Origin: Thermococcus sp. M39
GTDB lineage: Archaea > Methanobacteriota_B > Thermococci > Thermococcales > Thermococcaceae
DNA: 64,000 nt
Direction: 5' to 3'
Assembly: GCF_012027325.1 (NCBI RefSeq)
Contig: NZ_SNUG01000002.1
Coordinates: 389,211 to 453,210 of the forward strand
Under the pieces are notes generated by a model. The model was not told the origin of the DNA, searched no databases, and saw only the letters and a program-made list of their open reading frames with translations. The translations under genes were made by a program, and so were the position numbers. Positions 45,514 through 54,451 of the stretch are shown in pieces (positions within the stretch are counted from its first letter, which is position 1; every line of letters begins with the position of its first letter).

Positions 45514-45564
45514 TTTTATATAGTATGAGTTTATTAACCGTAACCCGCAGATGGGGGTGTCAAA

Positions 45565-46464
45565 GTGGAAAAGCGTAAAGTCTGCCCAGTTTGTGGCTCA
45601 ACCGAATTCATTTATGATCCCGAGCACGGAGAAATTGTCTGCGCAAAATGTGGATTCGTCATAGAGGAGAATATAGTTGATATGGGGCCGGAATGGAGAG
45701 CGTTCGACGCTTCTCAGAGAGAGAAACGTTCTAGAACTGGTGCACCTGAGAGCATTCTTCTTCATGACAAGGGTCTTTCAACTGACATTGGAAGCGACAG
45801 GAACGTTACTGGTTTGATGAGAGAGAAGATGTATCGTCTGAGAAAGTGGCAGAGCAGATTAAGAGTTAGCGATGCAGCCGAGCGTAACTTGGCTTTCGCC
45901 CTTAGCGAGCTTGATAGAATTGCTTCCCAGCTTAAGCTTCCAAAGCACGTTGAGGAAGAGGCTGCGAGGCTTTACAGAGAGGCCGTGAGAAGAGGGCTTA
46001 TTAGAGGAAGATCAATTGAGAGCGTTATTGCTGCATGTGTTTACGCTGCTTGTAGGCTCTTAAAAATACCGAGAACCCTCGATGAAATCGCTGATATTGC
46101 GAGAGTTGACAAGAAAGAAATCGGTAGGAGCTTTAGATTCATCGCAAGAAATCTTAACTTAACTCCAAAGAAGCTCTTTGTCAAGCCAACTGATTATGTC
46201 AACAAGTTCGCTGACGAGCTCGGCTTGAGCGAAAAAGTCAGAAGGAGGGCAATTGAGCTCCTAGAAGAAGCTTACAACAGAGGACTGACAAGCGGTAAGA
46301 GTCCTGCTGGACTTGTTGCAGCTGCCCTTTACATCGCCTCACTGCTTGAGGGCGAAAAGAGAACTCAAAGAGAGGTAGCTGAGGTTGCGAGGGTTACTGA
46401 AGTGACTGTCAGAAACAGATACAAGGAATTAGTGGAGAAGCTTGGGCTGAAGATAACAATTTGA
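45565..46464 (+). CDS. tfb: Transcription initiation factor IIB
   Basis: 299 aa. It recruits RNA polymerase to TBP-bound TATA/BRE promoters. The zinc ribbon uses Cys7, Cys10, Cys26 and Cys29. The B-reader/linker (RAFDASQREKRSRTGAPES) follows, then two cyclin folds (about 105-190 and 200-295). The C-terminal fold has a helix-turn-helix that reads BRE (TQREVAEVARVTEVTVRNRYKEL). GTG is the start, with GGTG 5 nt upstream. Thermococcales often have two TFBs; which one this is cannot be told. Confidence 0.96.
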   Translation: MEKRKVCPVCGSTEFIYDPEHGEIVCAKCGFVIEENIVDMGPEWRAFDASQREKRSRTGAPESILLHDKGLSTDIGSDRNVTGLMREKMYRLRKWQSRLRVSDAAERNLAFALSELDRIASQLKLPKHVEEEAARLYREAVRRGLIRGRSIESVIAACVYAACRLLKIPRTLDEIADIARVDKKEIGRSFRFIARNLNLTPKKLFVKPTDYVNKFADELGLSEKVRRRAIELLEEAYNRGLTSGKSPAGLVAAALYIASLLEGEKRTQREVAEVARVTEVTVRNRYKELVEKLGLKITI

Positions 46465-46549
46465 CTTTCCTTTACATTTATCAAGCAAATTGGATGCTCA
46501 ATACTAGTGCTGATAATGATATCAGAAAATCAAAACAAAAAGAAGAAAA

Positions 46550-47578
46550 TCACTTCTTCCTCATGAACCAGCTCTCCAAAGTTGACTGCTTTCCAGCCTT
46601 CATTGCTTTCTTCAGCCTTTCTAGGCCATTCTTTACCCTCTCTTCACTGAAGTCGTGCTCATCACAGAGGAACTTTAAAATGCCTTCCTCATCTGGCATC
46701 TTCCAGACAAGCTTGTAATCATCCGTGACAGGTGGATTTAGGAAGAACTCCTTGATTGCATATAAATCAACGTCGCTCATCTTCTGATACTTTTTCAGCG
46801 GATCTTTTGAGTATCTGACTATCTCCAAAGCTTTCTTTGGACCAATTCCTTTGATCCCTCCCGGATTATAATCGGTTCCAACCAGAATAGCCAGTTCTAT
46901 GAGCTTTTCCCTGTCAATCTTCAGTTCTTTTAAAACTTCCTCCAAAACAATTAGCTCTGGCTTCACTTCAACATAAACGTCTTTCCCAGGAAGCTTTCTT
47001 CTGCCTGTTATCGTCAAATTCCTAACAAGCCTTGGTGCTCCAAACAAAAGTGAGTCGTAATCCTGAGAAGCTGAAGCCCAGACTTTACCCTTTGACGCCA
47101 TATAAGCCGCTTGAGCTTCACCTTCACTTGGAGCCTGCACCCATGGAATGCCCATAAGGTCTAACAGCTTTTTGGCATCTTCAATCAGCTGCTCATTCAC
47201 CCTTGAAGCTCTCTGAGCGTATTTCTTTGCCTCCTCCAAATCACCTCTTGCCAAAGCCTCTTGCCACTTTTCCTCAGCTTCTTCCCTCGCTTCTGCTCTT
47301 TTTTCAAGCTCCTTCTTCTTGAATTCTGGTGGCTTTCCATCAAACACATAAGCTGGTTTTATTCCCACTTCCATGAGATTTATCGTTCTGTAGAACAGCC
47401 CAGAGAGGTGTGAAGTTATTCTTCCCTTAGAGTCCATGAGGGGTGTTCCATCTCTTTGTCTGATGATAGAGAGGAACTGGTAAATTGCATTCAGAGCATC
47501 AATAGCTATTTTCCTTCCGTTTAGGTTTTCAATCTCAATTTCCCTCCTTGGAATGAGCTCGCCTATCTGAACTCCCAT
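46550..47578 (-). CDS. fen: Flap endonuclease 1
   Basis: 342 aa. It cuts 5' flaps during Okazaki fragment maturation. Metal-binding acids fit the family: Asp27, Asp80 in VFDGKPP, Glu152 and Glu154 in SEGEAQAA, Asp173 and Asp175 in SQDYDSL, and the later VGTDYNPGG. Residues 331-338, QSTLESWF, form a PCNA-binding PIP box. The ATG at 47578 overlaps the psiE stop by one base, so fen is translated downstream of psiE. GGTGAGGAGTG precedes it. Confidence 0.97.
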   Translation of the reverse strand: MGVQIGELIPRREIEIENLNGRKIAIDALNAIYQFLSIIRQRDGTPLMDSKGRITSHLSGLFYRTINLMEVGIKPAYVFDGKPPEFKKKELEKRAEAREEAEEKWQEALARGDLEEAKKYAQRASRVNEQLIEDAKKLLDLMGIPWVQAPSEGEAQAAYMASKGKVWASASQDYDSLLFGAPRLVRNLTITGRRKLPGKDVYVEVKPELIVLEEVLKELKIDREKLIELAILVGTDYNPGGIKGIGPKKALEIVRYSKDPLKKYQKMSDVDLYAIKEFFLNPPVTDDYKLVWKMPDEEGILKFLCDEHDFSEERVKNGLERLKKAMKAGKQSTLESWFMRKK

Positions 47579-48003
47579 CACTCCTCACCTATCTTAATGT
47601 ATAAGTAGCCCAACACGAATATAAGACCTGCGATTGCAAAGAGCTTTAGGGCATCCAATTCTTTGAAATCAGAAGCAACAACAAGCTTTTGAATGAGAGC
47701 TACTATTCCAACTTCTAATATGTGGGTCAGGCTAACACGGTGCTGCCTTAAGTAGATTATCAGAATTCTATAAGTCTCTATGAGAATTATCGTAACAAGG
47801 ACATTTGCAATCAATAGTTTAGGCTCAGCAACTTTGTATGTGAGCTTGAAGTTCAAATAAATGGAGTACATTGTGAGATAGAGTATAAAGAACAAGGATA
47901 CCATAACTACCATATCAAAGCATATCTCAAGGGTCTTTCTGAAGGCTTTATGAACCTGCGTATATTGGGCGACTTTCTCTTCTTCCATCTTTGCCATTTT
48001 CAT
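47578..48003 (-). CDS. PsiE-family membrane protein
   Basis: About 141 aa with four membrane segments (28-49, 62-80, 95-110 and 118-136). It fits the phosphate-starvation-inducible PsiE family; the role in archaea is not known. The start may be 48003, 47997 or 47988 (three in-frame ATGs); the first overlaps the D box of a C/D sRNA at 48003-48056, so a later start is more likely. It is coupled to fen by TGATG. Confidence 0.8.
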   Translation of the reverse strand: MKMAKMEEEKVAQYTQVHKAFRKTLEICFDMVVMVSLFFILYLTMYSIYLNFKLTYKVAEPKLLIANVLVTIILIETYRILIIYLRQHRVSLTHILEVGIVALIQKLVVASDFKELDALKLFAIAGLIFVLGYLYIKIGEE

Positions 48004-48058
48004 CAGCCTACCGGTGTGCTCATCACCCCTCAGATGAGGGGAAGGGTCATCATCACTT
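48002..48058 (-). ncRNA. C/D box sRNA guiding 2'-O-methylation
   Basis: Read on the minus strand: C ATGATGA (48053-48047), a 13-nt guide, D' CTGA (48033-48030), GGG, C' GTGATGA (48026-48020), a 13-nt guide, and D CTGA (48006-48003). The spacing is that of archaeal dual-guide sRNAs. A TATA-like ATATTTTAAA lies about 25-35 nt upstream (48082-48092). Guide targets are not assigned. The D box overlaps the first possible ATG of psiE, so the RNA and that gene share a region. Confidence 0.85.
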
Positions 48059-48325
48059 TTATTTTTCTGTCTTTGACTTTAAAATATTGTTCCCTTAAGT
48101 GAATATGTGACTTTAAAGCGATTTTGGAAAACTACTGATGGCCTGTAAATGTACATAAATTTTTGATTACTCTTCAAAGTTTTTGATTTTTAATTTTTGT
48201 GTATTTTGAAATTGGAGCCTTTTTAGTGCTTACTTTTTTTCAAAACTAATTTTACTATTGCAAATCAAAAAATTTAAATAATCTAATGGGCATAATAGTT
48301 ATGAAAACTTTCTGTGGTGATGTCA

Positions 48326-49525
48326 ATGAGGTGGAAGTTGCTTGGTGTTTTGTTACTAAGCTTGCTGGTTTTGAGTTCTTTTGGAAGCGCCACAGTGCCA
48401 AGTAATGAAGTCTCTCCAGCACTTGCTGAAAAAGCTGCCAAAACCTACGTGAATTGGATTGCTACTAACATCCCTGACTTTGAAGAGTGGAAGGGTGCAA
48501 CTCTTGGAAAACCCATCACTTACTACTTCCCCAATGGTGAGAAAAGTGCTTATGAATTTGCAGTTTTCAAGAACGGTAAAAATGTTGGATTTATCCTCAT
48601 CTCGGCAAGAAGAGACATGCCCCCAGTTTTGGAGTTCAGCAAGGCAAAACCACCAAGCTGGAATTTAGGAAAAGTTAAAGAACTCGCAGAAAAGAAAGGC
48701 TACACGACAGGAAAACTACTCTATTACGGAGCACTAACCTACAGCGTTGATATTGGAAACGGAAAAGCAATAGGCTTAAAAGACCTCAAAGTTAGGAAAT
48801 ACCCAATGAACGTGAAGCTGAAATTCAACAAAGAAAAAGCAAAAAGAGAATGGGAAGAAATTGCAAATACCATGAGTACCACAGATACAAAGGAAGTAGT
48901 GCTTCTGGCTACGTGGGTGTCGAATGAGATTGAAGGAGTGCCCTTATGGACATCTACTGATGATGGAAATACTAACGTCCAATATCCAAATAATGTAGGT
49001 CCGGACCCTGATCCATGGGATGAATGGGATGGTTGCTCACCAATATCTGCTTCAATGGTCATTGCGTATTATGAACCACAACTACAGGATGATAGGGAGG
49101 CAATAATTGATATTCTACACCATACAATGAGAACGAGTGATAGTGGTGGTACTGTGCCCGACAATATCGTTTCGGGAATAAATGACTTTTTTGTCGAATA
49201 TTACAATTTATACGGTGACCTAATAGTTGATGATCCTTTAGACCATTACTTTAGAGCTGAGATATATTGGCAATTTCCAAACTTCGGCGACTATGAGTTT
49301 ACAATGTACGATATAATTGAAGAGGTTGACAGTAATCATCCATTCTTGTTAGGCATACACACCTCAAGCTCAGAACCGGGACATACTGTAACGGGAGTAG
49401 GATATGCAGGAGGAGCAGGTTATTTTTACATAAAAGTTCATGATCCGAATGGTTTTGTCGACTACATCTTGTATGGCAATTGGGAATACGCTGATTTAGT
49501 TAAGATTAGGGCATATGAGGTGTAA
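48326..49525 (+). CDS. secreted C39-like cysteine peptidase
   Basis: 399 aa. A signal peptide (residues 1-22) is followed by an N-terminal prodomain (about 25-190). The C-terminal domain has Cys237 in EWDGCSPISASMVIAYY, His353 in PGHTVTGVGY and Asp373 in HDPNG, the triad order of peptidase family C39/papain-like folds. Bacterial C39 domains process bacteriocin leaders, but here the enzyme is secreted and free. GGTGATG lies just before the ATG at 48326. It heads a surface-protein island with three or four downstream genes. Confidence 0.82.
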   Translation: MRWKLLGVLLLSLLVLSSFGSATVPSNEVSPALAEKAAKTYVNWIATNIPDFEEWKGATLGKPITYYFPNGEKSAYEFAVFKNGKNVGFILISARRDMPPVLEFSKAKPPSWNLGKVKELAEKKGYTTGKLLYYGALTYSVDIGNGKAIGLKDLKVRKYPMNVKLKFNKEKAKREWEEIANTMSTTDTKEVVLLATWVSNEIEGVPLWTSTDDGNTNVQYPNNVGPDPDPWDEWDGCSPISASMVIAYYEPQLQDDREAIIDILHHTMRTSDSGGTVPDNIVSGINDFFVEYYNLYGDLIVDDPLDHYFRAEIYWQFPNFGDYEFTMYDIIEEVDSNHPFLLGIHTSSSEPGHTVTGVGYAGGAGYFYIKVHDPNGFVDYILYGNWEYADLVKIRAYEV

Positions 49526-49527
49526 AT

Positions 49528-50196
49528 ATGAGTACATCAAAATTTCTAAAAGTGCTCTTCCTGTTTTTACTTTTTCTTGGATTCTTAATGCTCAATTATT
49601 CACACAAATATAGAAGTAGGATAACTGAAACTGAGACGATGGAAAATATCGAAAAACTAAAACAAGTTCCTGAGGGTCCTTCTCCAGTTAAGGTTTTATA
49701 CTATTCCCTTTGTGATAGCAGTCTTTCACAGCCATTACCGTTTAAAGAATCTAACTGGACTTCTGGATATCAATTTGACCTTAAGAATTATCTGTTAAAA
49801 ACCGAAGGCATCGTTGACTCAAAAATTTCGCTTTATAGCAGTGATGCATGCAAGTACATGCCTTTCATTCGAGTGAACATATCAGAATACTTTCCCATTA
49901 ACATAACCCAAGTATATTTAGCAATTTTTGTCTATCCTTCAAACACAACACTCTGCATAAGGGAATTTGAAAACTTAAAGGCAAAAATAACACAATTAGG
50001 TTTCAAAGAATTTCAAGTTCCAAAAGAAATATCATCCAAGGAAACGCCTCATGAACGTATAATAAAGCAGGCATTGTTTACGTGGGGCAATGATACAGTA
50101 TACGTTGAATGTTCTCACTTCCTAAGCTATAACAGAATTATAATCCTCAAAGGAAAAGAAGAGGATGTCGTAAGATTGGCCTCTGTAATGAAATAG
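49528..50196 (+). CDS. membrane-anchored hypothetical protein (island paralogue 1)
   Basis: 222 aa. One N-terminal membrane anchor (residues 6-24), then an extracellular part with NxT/S sequons. The C-terminal half (LAIFVYPSNTTLCIREFENL, KQALFTWGNDTVYVECSHFL, RIIILKGKEEDV) parallels the C-terminus of the next gene's product, so the two are probably distant tandem paralogues. It starts 3 bp after the C39-like peptidase gene. Function unknown. Confidence 0.65.
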   Translation: MSTSKFLKVLFLFLLFLGFLMLNYSHKYRSRITETETMENIEKLKQVPEGPSPVKVLYYSLCDSSLSQPLPFKESNWTSGYQFDLKNYLLKTEGIVDSKISLYSSDACKYMPFIRVNISEYFPINITQVYLAIFVYPSNTTLCIREFENLKAKITQLGFKEFQVPKEISSKETPHERIIKQALFTWGNDTVYVECSHFLSYNRIIILKGKEEDVVRLASVMK

Positions 50197-50246
50197 ATAG
50201 AAATTTCAGCGACAAAGCTTATAGATTGCGATTATAAAATTTGGAG

Positions 50247-50951
50247 ATGATAAAAACGGATAATAAAGACGCTTTTGTCCTTGTGATTCTAGTATGTGGC
50301 ATTGTGCTGTCTCCCATCTTTCAGTATGCATTAATCTCCATCGCAGAGCTTTTTGGCTTAAAATTGTCTTTCTTCACAGCTTTTGTCATCCCCGCATTAG
50401 TCGTCTCATTGCTCCCAGCATTCTACGCAGAAATTTACATCAAAGAGCCTGACACTGCAATAAAAGCATTCATAGCAACATTAATCCTCGCTTTCTTCAT
50501 ACCCTTCATACTATCACTCAGAACAGGTCCAAGCCCTCAAGCGGTAGCTTACCTTACAATACCTCCAAGAGACAGATCCGGCTTTAATTCGCAAAATCAT
50601 GAATGGCTTGAAGAATATTCATTCCTCCCAAGGAACTACAACGGTATATGGGCTGGACAAGTTTCAGATTATTACATAGCAATCTACACTTGGCGTAAGA
50701 ACCTTTTCTTGGGTGAATACTTATGTAGGAGAGCCTTCAACTCTGCAGAAAAAGAATTAAAACCCAAAGGATTCGAAGAATTAAACCTAACAATTCAAAG
50801 GAAAGCCTACAAGAAAGCTATTTTATCAAACAAGACCACATTAATTTACATCGAATGCTATGAAAAACTCGGATATCCAAGATTAATCTTCCTTGTTGGG
50901 AACACCAACAAAACTGAAAAATTCCTCCGATTTATTGAAGACCTTAGATGA
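50247..50951 (+). CDS. membrane protein (island paralogue 2)
   Basis: 234 aa from the ATG at 50247 (a TTG lies two codons upstream). Three N-terminal membrane segments (about 10-30, 38-58 and 70-90) precede an extracellular domain. Its C-terminus (YIAIYTWRKN, KKAILSNKTTLIYIECYEKLGYPRL, IFLVGNTNKTEKFL) is alignable to that of the previous protein. It ends abruptly at the edge of a serine-protease remnant. A TATA-like ATTATAAAA precedes the start. Function unknown. Confidence 0.62.
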   Translation: MIKTDNKDAFVLVILVCGIVLSPIFQYALISIAELFGLKLSFFTAFVIPALVVSLLPAFYAEIYIKEPDTAIKAFIATLILAFFIPFILSLRTGPSPQAVAYLTIPPRDRSGFNSQNHEWLEEYSFLPRNYNGIWAGQVSDYYIAIYTWRKNLFLGEYLCRRAFNSAEKELKPKGFEELNLTIQRKAYKKAILSNKTTLIYIECYEKLGYPRLIFLVGNTNKTEKFLRFIEDLR

Positions 50952-51126
50952 TGGGATTTTAGAGTCAGATAGCGGTGCCCCTGTTTATTACAGAATATAT
51001 CCAACGTATAATGTTGTAATTTATGGAACAATTGTAGGTGAAGGAGAAGGAGGAGAGGTTATATACAGTCCAATTGACGGAATAGAGCAAGATTTTGGGA
51101 TCACTCTTCAGGTGACGTGGTCATAA
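50946..51126 (+). pseudogene. 3' remnant of a trypsin-like serine protease gene
   Basis: In the frame from about 50946, GILESDSGAPVYY is followed by NVVIYGTIVGEG, VIYSPIDGIEQDFGITLQVT and the stop at 51124-51126. This is the C-terminal part of a chymotrypsin-fold protease: the catalytic-serine box (GDSGGPV in most, here SDSGAPV), then the last strands. The upstream catalytic His and Asp regions are absent. The remnant starts right at the end of the preceding gene, consistent with deletion or recombination. It is probably not translated on its own. Confidence 0.7.
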
Positions 51127-51704
51127 ATAGAAACTACAGAATTGTCATTATAGCTTTAATATTTATTTTCATTTTTTACCCTTATATCTCTCATATCTTC
51201 ATTGATTATCCTCAAACGACAATCCGTGACCAGTGTGCAGCAATAAAGGGTTTTTCTATCGGTTACATGCCAACATCTAATCTTAATACGTCGTTTGTCA
51301 TTGGAAACTATATTGTAGTATCAATCCCAAACCAGGGTCCTCTTTCATACCCTTATGTGAAAGAGTGCGTATTCCAAGGAGATAGGATAATAATTGAGGT
51401 ATACATTGATAATTGCTTTGTTCCATCTTCAGAAAAAAGTGAAAGTGTTTGTCCTCTTTATGGGCATGAAGGAAGTTCCTCCGTTCTTATTGTGGGAGCT
51501 AGAAACTTTAATAAGTTCAATAAGATTCGTGTAAATATCTATACAGGATACGAGCTTGAAACAGCAAAAGTAAACAATTTAAAGCTTGAAAAGACCGTTG
51601 AATTTGATATAAGATTTTATAGCACAATGTTTAGAAGCCTAATTGTAGTGATTGCGTTTATTTTTGTCAGAATAATGAAATTGCTGTTTCAGAGATTACC
51701 ATGA
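51117..51704 (+). CDS. membrane protein of the secretome island
   Basis: 195 aa. A hydrophobic N-terminal segment (about 8-28) and a C-terminal membrane segment (about 170-190) flank an extracellular part with cysteines (CAAIKGF, VKECVFQG, DNCFVPSSEKSESVCPLYG). GTG at 51117 is the only plausible start seen; it overlaps the end of the protease remnant by 10 bp, and AGGTGA is just upstream. No recognised family. Confidence 0.6.
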   Translation: MVINRNYRIVIIALIFIFIFYPYISHIFIDYPQTTIRDQCAAIKGFSIGYMPTSNLNTSFVIGNYIVVSIPNQGPLSYPYVKECVFQGDRIIIEVYIDNCFVPSSEKSESVCPLYGHEGSSSVLIVGARNFNKFNKIRVNIYTGYELETAKVNNLKLEKTVEFDIRFYSTMFRSLIVVIAFIFVRIMKLLFQRLP

Positions 51705-51764
51705 GATAATGGTGGAAATCCTCTCACCCAACAATTGTTCAAAACCATTGTTTATTTTAACAAG

Positions 51765-51784
51765 TGCCGATAGGACAATCGGCA
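51765..51784. promoter_or_regulatory. hairpin/inverted repeat upstream of acdA
   Basis: TGCCGAT (51765-51771) and ATCGGCA (51778-51784) form a perfect 7-bp stem around AGGACA. It is about 25 bp before a TATA-like AGTTATAAC and about 90 bp before acdA. It could be an operator, a terminator for the island, or an insertion scar. Confidence 0.4.
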
Positions 51785-51853
51785 AATTGATAAGAGAAAA
51801 GTTATAACTGATTTTTCAGATTAACCTTTGTAAAGTTTATCGAGGTGAAGGAA

Positions 51854-53242
51854 ATGAGTATTGAGGCACTATTCAAGCCAAAGAGCGTTGCCGTCATTGG
51901 AGCTTCTGGAAAGCCAGGAAAGATAGGCTATGCCATCATGAAGAACCTCATTGAGTACGGCTATGAAGGAAAAATATATGCAGTCAATGTCAAAGGCGGA
52001 GAAATTGAGATAGACGGGAGAAAATTCAAGGTTTACAAGAGTATTCTTGATGTTCCTGATGAAGTTGATATGGCTGTTGTTGTTGTCCCAGCCAAGTTTG
52101 TTCCTCAGGTTGTTGAGGAATGTGGAAAGAAAGGAGTTAAAGTATTACCTATCATAAGCTCAGGATTTGGTGAGCTTGGACCAGAAGGCAAAAAGATCGA
52201 AGAGCAGCTGGTAGAGACAGCCCACAAGTATGGAATGAGAATTCTCGGTCCAAACATCTTTGGTGTCGTTTACACCCCAGCAAAGCTCAACGCAACCTTT
52301 GGTCCAACAGATGTTATGCCAGGCAATTTAGCCTTGATCAGCCAGAGCGGTGCTCTCGGTATAGCTCTTATGGGATGGACAATTCTCGAGAAAGTTGGTC
52401 TCTCAGCAGTTGTCAGCGTTGGAAACAAGAGCGACATTGATGATGCCGACCTTTTGGAGTACTTCAAAGACGACGAGAACACAAAGGCAATCCTCATCTA
52501 CATGGAAGGTGTCAAAGACGGTAGGAAGTTCATGGAAGTTGCAAAAGAGGTTAGCATGAAGAAGCCAATCATAGTCATTAAGGCCGGAAGAAGTGAGAGG
52601 GGTGCAAAGGCAGCGGCATCACACACAGGTAGCTTAGCAGGTGCTGATAGCATTTACACCGCAGCATTCAAGCAGAGCGGTGTTTTGAGAGCATTAACAA
52701 TTGGCGAAGCCTTCGACTGGGCAAGAACACTCAGCAACTTACCAGAACCACCAGGAGAAAACGTTGTAATTATCACAAACGGCGGTGGAATTGGAGTTAT
52801 GGCTACTGATGCAGCTGAAGAGGAAGGATTAAAGCTCTATGACAACCTTGAGGAGCTTAAGATCTTTGCAAACCACATGCCACCATTCGGAAGCTACAAG
52901 AACCCGGTTGACTTGACTGGTATGGCAGATGCAAAGGCTTATGAGGGTGCTATTAGAGATGCTTTAGCCCATCCAGAGATGCATGCAGTAGCTGTTCTCT
53001 ACTGTCAGACCGCTGTTTTAGACCCAAGAGACCTTGCAAGGATAGTCATTGATGCGTACGAGGAGAGCGGAAAGAAGAAGCCAATAGTCGTTGCAATCGT
53101 TGGTGGAATTGAGGCAAAGGAGGCAATTGACATTCTCAACGAGAACGGAATTCCAGCATACCCAGAGCCAGAGAGGGCTATCAAGTCACTGGCCGCTCTG
53201 TACAGATGGAGCAAGTGGAAGGCCAGCAAGAGAAAAGAGTGA
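51854..53242 (+). CDS. acdA: Acetate-CoA ligase (ADP-forming), alpha subunit
   Basis: 462 aa, the length of the Pyrococcus furiosus ACD I alpha subunit. It makes acetate and ATP from acetyl-CoA, ADP and phosphate, the main energy-yielding step of peptide and sugar fermentation in Thermococcales. VAVIGASGKPGKIGYA is the CoA-binding start; ALISQSGALG follows; the AASHTGSLAG segment carries the phosphorylated His. The beta subunit is not in this window. GAGGTGAAGG precedes the ATG at 51854. Confidence 0.96.
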   Translation: MSIEALFKPKSVAVIGASGKPGKIGYAIMKNLIEYGYEGKIYAVNVKGGEIEIDGRKFKVYKSILDVPDEVDMAVVVVPAKFVPQVVEECGKKGVKVLPIISSGFGELGPEGKKIEEQLVETAHKYGMRILGPNIFGVVYTPAKLNATFGPTDVMPGNLALISQSGALGIALMGWTILEKVGLSAVVSVGNKSDIDDADLLEYFKDDENTKAILIYMEGVKDGRKFMEVAKEVSMKKPIIVIKAGRSERGAKAAASHTGSLAGADSIYTAAFKQSGVLRALTIGEAFDWARTLSNLPEPPGENVVIITNGGGIGVMATDAAEEEGLKLYDNLEELKIFANHMPPFGSYKNPVDLTGMADAKAYEGAIRDALAHPEMHAVAVLYCQTAVLDPRDLARIVIDAYEESGKKKPIVVAIVGGIEAKEAIDILNENGIPAYPEPERAIKSLAALYRWSKWKASKRKE

Positions 53243-53320
53243 TTACCTTTTTCTCACTCTCTTACTTCTTGTGAAAACACTTAATAACTTCCTATGCCAA
53301 ATTATTCTATAGGGAGAAGT

Positions 53321-54019
53321 ATGTTAATCGGCTTAATCTCCGATATCCACTCTAACTGGGAAGCTCTTCAAGCTGTATGGAGAGAAGTGAAGAAAGCAGA
53401 TGTAATCTTCTGCATGGGTGATTTAGTTGGCTATGGCGCAAATCCCAATGAAGTTGTTGAATTCTTCAAGGAGCAGATGAAAAAGAGAGAAATTCTATGT
53501 GTAAGAGGGAATCACGACAACGCTGTTGCTTTTGGCATAGATTGGGGATTTAATCCCTATGCCAGAGCGGCTGTGAGATGGCATCAGCAAGTTATGAGCA
53601 CTGAGAACCTCGAATTTTTAAGGAGATTGCCTATCAGACAAATCTTTACTGATGATACTGGTAGGAGCTATCTCATAATCCATGGCTCTCCAAGAGCACC
53701 TTTGGATGAGTATTTATTTCCTTGGTTCCCAGACAGCGAGCTTAGAGACATTTTGAGCTATGTAAAGCAAGATGATTTGGTTGTTGGTCATACTCACATG
53801 CCGATGCTTAGGGAAATTGAAGGGAGGAGAGTAATAAATCCCGGCGGAGTTGGGCAGCCGAGAGACGGAGATTGGAGGGCTGCTTATGCCTTCATTGATA
53901 CAGAGACTCAAGAAGTTATTTTTGAAAGGGTTGAGTATGACATTGATAAAGCCGTGAGAAAAATAATTGAAGCTGGGCTACCCAAGTTTTTGGCTTATAG
54001 ACTTTACGAAGGATATTAA
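53321..54019 (+). CDS. metallophosphoesterase (YfcE/MJ0936-like)
   Basis: 232 aa. GLISDIHSNWEAL, MGDLVGYGANPNEV, VRGNHDN, IHGSPR and VVGHTHMPM are the five metal- and phosphate-binding motifs of calcineurin-like phosphoesterases. GGGAGAAGT lies directly before the ATG at 53321. The physiological substrate is not known; small archaeal members hydrolyse phosphodiesters. It is convergent with the PRC-barrel gene. Confidence 0.9.
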   Translation: MLIGLISDIHSNWEALQAVWREVKKADVIFCMGDLVGYGANPNEVVEFFKEQMKKREILCVRGNHDNAVAFGIDWGFNPYARAAVRWHQQVMSTENLEFLRRLPIRQIFTDDTGRSYLIIHGSPRAPLDEYLFPWFPDSELRDILSYVKQDDLVVGHTHMPMLREIEGRRVINPGGVGQPRDGDWRAAYAFIDTETQEVIFERVEYDIDKAVRKIIEAGLPKFLAYRLYEGY

Positions 54020-54031
54020 ACAGAAGGAGGA

Positions 54032-54337
54032 TCAAGGAGACTGGAGCTTTTCTTTCACAGTCCTCAATCTTCTGAGCTTAGACTTAACTGCCAACTTTGA
54101 GGAGTCAATTATTATCACTTCTCCAATGCTTTTGACGGCACTTATTGGGATTAAAAGTAGCCCCTCGTGGTCAGTGACAAATTCACTTGTATCTAAATCT
54201 TCATCTGGTTCAGCTACAATTACAAGCAAATCACCAGTTTCTTCATCAAAGCTCAAATCATAAACCCATCCGAGTCTTATCCCTGTGTCTGTAATGAGCT
54301 CAACATCCCTAAGCTTTGAAGCCTTTATCTTTACCAT
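54032..54337 (-). CDS. PRC-barrel domain protein
   Basis: 101 aa. MVKIKASKLRDVELITDTG starts the barrel, and RLGWVYDLSFDEETGDLLVIV and LLLIPISAVKSIGEVIII complete it. PRC-barrel proteins act in RNA metabolism or cell division in archaea (CdvA has one). The role here is open. AGGTGG precedes the ATG at 54337. Confidence 0.88.
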   Translation of the reverse strand: MVKIKASKLRDVELITDTGIRLGWVYDLSFDEETGDLLVIVAEPDEDLDTSEFVTDHEGLLLIPISAVKSIGEVIIIDSSKLAVKSKLRRLRTVKEKLQSP

Positions 54338-54379
54338 CTTTGCCACCTCAGAATTTTAAACTATAGTATTAGTCGGGGT

Positions 54380-54413
54380 TTTTGTATAAAAATCTTTTCT
54401 GCATGAGCAGAAA
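54380..54413 (-). terminator. hairpin plus T-run downstream of cdc48
   Basis: On the minus strand TTTCTGC-TCAT-GCAGAAA (54413-54396) forms a 7-bp stem with a 4-base loop, followed by GATTTTTA. It lies about 40 bp after the cdc48 stop, so it is a likely transcription terminator for that gene. Confidence 0.5.
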
Positions 54414-54451
54414 CTGAAAAGTGAAATGAAAAATAAAAAGCAAATCCCTAC

